Part shown: in pieces, positions 57,814 through 64,000 of the stretch
Layout of the letters: the number at the start of each line of letters is the position of its first letter
Numbering within the stretch: the stretch's first letter is position 1
Source of the DNA: Cranoglanis bouderius
Lineage: Eukaryota > Chordata > Actinopteri > Siluriformes > Cranoglanididae
Direction of reading: 5' to 3'
NCBI GenBank assembly: GCA_023630585.1
Contig: CM042539.1
Span: 21,412,255-21,476,254 of the forward strand
Length of the DNA: 64,000 bases
Translations under genes and position numbers: made by a program
Notes under the pieces: model-generated
What the model was told of the DNA's origin: nothing
Database searches by the model: none
What the model saw: the letters and a program-made list of their open reading frames with translations, nothing else

Positions 57814-58191
57814 GTCCCAACACTCTGGTCTGGAGGATGTGTCCCAACACTCTGATCTGGAGGATGTGTCCTAACACTCTGATCTGGAGGATCTGTCCCA
57901 ATGCTCTGGTCTGGAAGACCTGTCCCAACACTCTGGTCTGGAAGATTTGTCCCAACACTCCGGTCTGTAGGACCTGTCTCAACACTTGGGTCTGGGGGAC
58001 CTGTCCTAACACTCATGTCTGGATGACCTGTCTCACCACTCGGGTCTGGAGGACCTGTCCCAACACTCAGGTCTGGAGGATGTGTCCCAACACTCTGGTC
58101 TGGAGGACCTGTCCCAACACTCTGGTCTGGAGGATGTGTCCCAACACTCAGGTCTGGAGGACCTGTCCCAAAACTCTGGTCTGGAGGAGAA
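57814..58191. repeat. 27-bp minisatellite, 14 units
   Basis: The unit is gtcccaacactctggtctgg plus aggatgt; exactly 14 units of 27 bases fill the interval without length change. Because 27 is divisible by three, long frames are open on both strands (for example a 9-residue DQSVGTHPP-type repeat on the minus strand). No splice or start signals support coding. Confidence 0.95.
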
Positions 58192-60985
<2,794 letters not shown>

Positions 60986-61149
60986 CAAATGAGTAGAATT
61001 GCCTTAGCCTATTATGAATCTTTTATTTTATATTATAATAAGACTTATTTTGTTAGAATGTCTTGATAGAAAGAGTGTCATTGCAACATATTTATGTCAT
61101 ATACTGTAGTTATTAGATGCCTGATTGATTGAAAGATGTGCGTTCTAAT

Positions 61150-61700
61150 GTGGGGGGAATTTAAAGGCCAGTGAGTCAGGATTTATCAGGCCAAAATAAG
61201 GAATTGCAATTAAATGTCTGCCACCTGAAATTTTATTAAGATCTCCAGAGAATTAGTAATTATAGCTGCATGACAGACTCCCTGATCAATCCTTCTCTCA
61301 ACCCTCCCCCTCCTTTTCTCTTTTCCTTTCTATATTTGGCATTAATTAACCTTAAACTGTTATTTGTAGAACAGATCAACAGGGTAACGAAGTAGAATAT
61401 CCCCTGGGTTGACATGGAGCTTAGGGAAATATGCTTTGTATGGAACTGCAGGAGGAATAGGTATAATGTGAGAGTGGGTTTACAATTTAAAATGTGTGCC
61501 ACTGATCTGATCCCAGATGAGCGAAAGCCCCAAATGAGCCTCTATTCCTCTGGCCGTCACTTGCTTTTAGTGCAGGCTGAATTAATTGGCATTTGTATAG
61601 GCCTGCTTAAATGTCAGCCTGAAGATATGCAAATCACTAATCAGCTAATAAGAGGCTCTGAAACAAGATGCCATTTTGAATTGTGACAAGAAGTCAATAT
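61150..61700. promoter_or_regulatory. Candidate conserved non-coding element
   Basis: A 550-base patch of repeat-free, complex sequence with many homeodomain-type cores (ggcattaattaacc, gctgaattaattggc), an octamer-like ATGCAAAT at 61628-61635, and gtcagcctgaag. Open frames here are short and lack splice context. The texture is like enhancers near developmental genes; this is inference from sequence look only. Confidence 0.35.
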
Positions 61701-62332
61701 TATGTGCCAGTTTTAAATCAAAAGACCTGTGCAGTTGTTAGTAGCGCTTAGTGTTAGTAGACATTGAAAAAAAATGATACTAGACTGCTAAGGCATAATA
61801 GTCCACACTGTCTGATTTTAGCTGCCTGTGTTATTTTGCCATTTCCAATATAGCCAGCAGAGGAGATCGTGACATTGCAGACCCAGGACTATAGTCTATT
61901 CAGTATATAAAATATGTACTATGCAGCGAGAAAAAGAAAATCTAGAGTATATGAATGATTAATAGCACCAAAAAGTAGCAATCCTACTAAAAAAATCCAG
62001 CTTGGTCAATGAAAATAGTTTCTAAATTACTGCTACCAATGCAATATCATAAGCAAGTTGTTTTAAAGAAAATAATGACAGTTAGTAATTAGAAAATGTC
62101 AAACATTTATTATCAAGTAATTAGGAAGATGGTAATTAACTTTTCAGCTGTCAAAAATGTTCTACATCTTCAGCAGAGAAGATGTCTCAAAACAGCCAAT
62201 GCTCCTCTTGGACAGATATGCCAAAAATGGTAAAACTGTGCTGGTGCTGAAGCTCAAGTTATGTTTTAGTCAAGTTATTAACTCCATAACTCCAGAGTAA
62301 GAGTTGCAAATCATATCTGGTTGTGCAAATGT
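61701..62332. other. No recognised features
   Basis: AT-rich sequence without recognised elements. Confidence 0.45.
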
Positions 62333-62372
62333 ACACTATATAGCCAAAAGTATGTGGACACCTGCTGTTAGA
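62333..62372 (+). mobile_element. Tc1-like terminal fragment, family G
   Basis: TACACTATATAGCCAAAAGT followed by atgtggacacctg is the end of a Tc1 family widespread in fish; only the outer 40 bases or so are recognisable. Confidence 0.6.
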
Positions 62373-63097
62373 GCAGCAAAGGTAGGGACAAACTCTGAAC
62401 TGAGATGTTCAAGTTGTGTTGTGATGTGATGTCACTAGTATCATATAATGTCAATGATGTAACTACTTCAAGGTTATCCCATGGTATACTGCTCAGTTTA
62501 CCATCACAGCTCTAGTTGCATCATCCTGAACACTAGAGTGCAGCTGATCCTTACTTCAACTTTGGTAGCAGCTGAAAATTTATAGTCATGCCAGACATCG
62601 CTAAATACTTTTCACTTAGGTTGGCCTCTCCACACAGGTGGTTGCTATGCCAACGGCTTTGCTGGCCTGAGTGACGCCTTGACAAGTAGGTCTTAATTGA
62701 ACTCTGGAGGAAAAGAAGCAATGTACAGCAATTAGATAATGATGGAGAGGTGGAGGAATAAAGAGCTTTTAGCCCTAATGAGGGGTTTAATAATAGCTGT
62801 GTGTATGAGAGCTATACAGTATCTACTTTTAACAGCACAGTCTGAGTCCATTACCAAGAACTGCTTTTGTTTCAGCAATGCAACATTAATACAGTATGGT
62901 ATAATTCTATACTAAATATTAGGTGATGCATAGACTAGATTCATTCTAATTCATTCACTAATTACTGCTGTGGGGAGACTAGTTGGGACAGTGGAAAAAA
63001 CAGCAAGGCAAATGGTAATGAAAGTACGCTAAATGTACTTTCTTAGTCTGAAAATATTTCAGACTGCATCTACATCTATTTACTCAGTGTAACTTAT
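62373..63097. other. No recognised genes
   Basis: 62630-62800 is more complex (gttgctatgccaacggcttt, cagcaattagataatgatgg) and may be conserved. Nothing else recognised. Confidence 0.4.
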
Positions 63098-64000
63098 AAC
63101 ATCCAAGTGAAAGATATAACATCAACATGTCATAAAAAAATAAAAAAAATTAAAAAACAGAATCACTGAGTTGGAAAAACGATCACCCCGTTGTCAGTAT
63201 ATTGCAGTATTTTGTTGAACCACCTTTTGCTTTAATTACAGCCTTTAGTCTGCTGGGATATGTCTCTACTAACTTTGCACATCTAGACTTTGCAATATTT
63301 GCCCACTCTTTGCAGAACTGCTCAAGTTCAGTTAAATTTGATGGTGACCGTTTGTGGACTGCAGTCTTCAAGTCATTCCACAGATTTTCAAATGGGGTTT
63401 AAGGCAATGCAAGGACATTCACCCTTTTCTCCTTCAACCACTTGTGGTCAGTTTTGCTGTGTGTTTGGGTCACTGTCATGTTGGAAGGTAAACCTTCTTC
63501 CCATTGACAACTTTCTGGCAAAGGGCAGCAGATTTTACTCAAGAATTTGATGGTATTTTGCCCCATCCATTTTTCCTCCTATCCTGACAAGTGCTCCAGT
63601 CCCTGCTGCAGAGAAACACCCCCATAACAGGATATTACCACCTCCGTGCTTTACTGTAGGAATGGTGTTATTTGGATGGTGAGCTGTATTGGATTTCCGC
63701 CAGACATATCGTTTGGTGTTGAGGCCAAATAATTCAATTTTAGTCTCATCTGACCATAACACCTTTTTCCATGTGGCCTCAGAATCTTCAAGGTGCGTTT
63801 TGGCAAAGCTCAGTCGTGGGTGGCTTTTTTCTTGCAACCCTCCCATACAAGCTACATTTGTGGAGAATTTGTGATATTGTTGTCACATGCACACAATGAC
63901 CACATTAGTCACATAGTCATTTTTATGGGGGTGTTCCTTTTTCCAATTCAGTCATTCTGGTTTTTAATTTTTTAAATTTTTTTCTGACATGTTGGTGTTA
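63098..64000 (-). mobile_element. Tc1-like transposon, family H, running off the window
   Basis: Starts within the terminal repeat (acatccaagtgaaagatata, cagaatcactgagttggaaa) and continues into a minus-strand transposase whose N-terminal part is beyond 64000. The outermost left end is not recognisable. Confidence 0.8.
63183..63890 (-). pseudogene. Tc1 family H transposase, frameshifted
   Basis: Minus strand: LSFAKTHLEDSEATWKKVLWSDETKI holds the first catalytic Asp; KHGGGNILLWGCFSAAGTGA follows; after a break near 63535 the second-Asp region is damaged (63470-63530), then NLTELEQFCKEWANIAKSRC and GGSTKY close the protein near 63215. The part with the catalytic Glu (63390-63450) is disrupted. 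Inactive. Confidence 0.8.

Noticed and set aside
61414..61686. 90-residue frame starting MELREICFVWNCRRNRYN
   Set aside because: No splice context and no recognised family; the stretch looks more like non-coding conserved sequence.

Overview
The window is vertebrate nuclear DNA, most likely from a teleost fish. It is AT-rich, has split genes with GT-AG introns, contains no bacterial-style operons, and is packed with Tc1/mariner copies of the fish type, hAT-type MITEs, tRNA-derived SINEs, one Ty3/Gypsy fragment and very long (GT)n, (TA)n, (TATC)n and (GA)n microsatellites. The repeat mix resembles otophysan fish such as catfishes, but that is only an impression.

Two host genes are readable, arranged head to head. 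On the minus strand, 1820-4842 holds the first three coding exons of a TBRG4/FASTKD4 homologue, a mitochondrial RNA-stability factor. Its 3' part (FAST and RAP domains) lies beyond the left edge. On the plus strand, eight exons between 7274 and 33080 encode the first 297 residues of a TPR protein that resembles the Acl4-type Rpl4 assembly chaperone annotated in fish. All eight junctions keep phase. The third intron (13073-16421) is not GT-AG: it carries the full U12-type AT-AC signals. The promoter side of this gene (6650-7273) has an ETS/GABP site, three CCAAT boxes, a GC box and a TATA box, and may be shared by the two genes.

The introns of the TPR gene are swollen by mobile DNA: a mariner-like element broken by MITEs, several Tc1-like copies, an 887-bp hAT element with an 8-bp target duplication, and a three-level nest (SINE in hAT in Tc1) at 18.7-20.6 kb. 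A 1.3-kb run of imperfect trinucleotide repeats lies at 29.8-31.3 kb.

From 33081 to the right edge I find no convincing exon. This part is Tc1 copies, a Gypsy LTR with a gag fragment holding a 30-bp coding minisatellite, a 27-bp minisatellite, microsatellites, and patches of complex sequence that look like candidate conserved non-coding elements. One of these has a DR2 nuclear-receptor motif. The last exon(s) of the TPR gene must lie beyond 64000 or be too diverged to see. All transposase and gag frames seen here are broken, so none of the elements looks autonomous.
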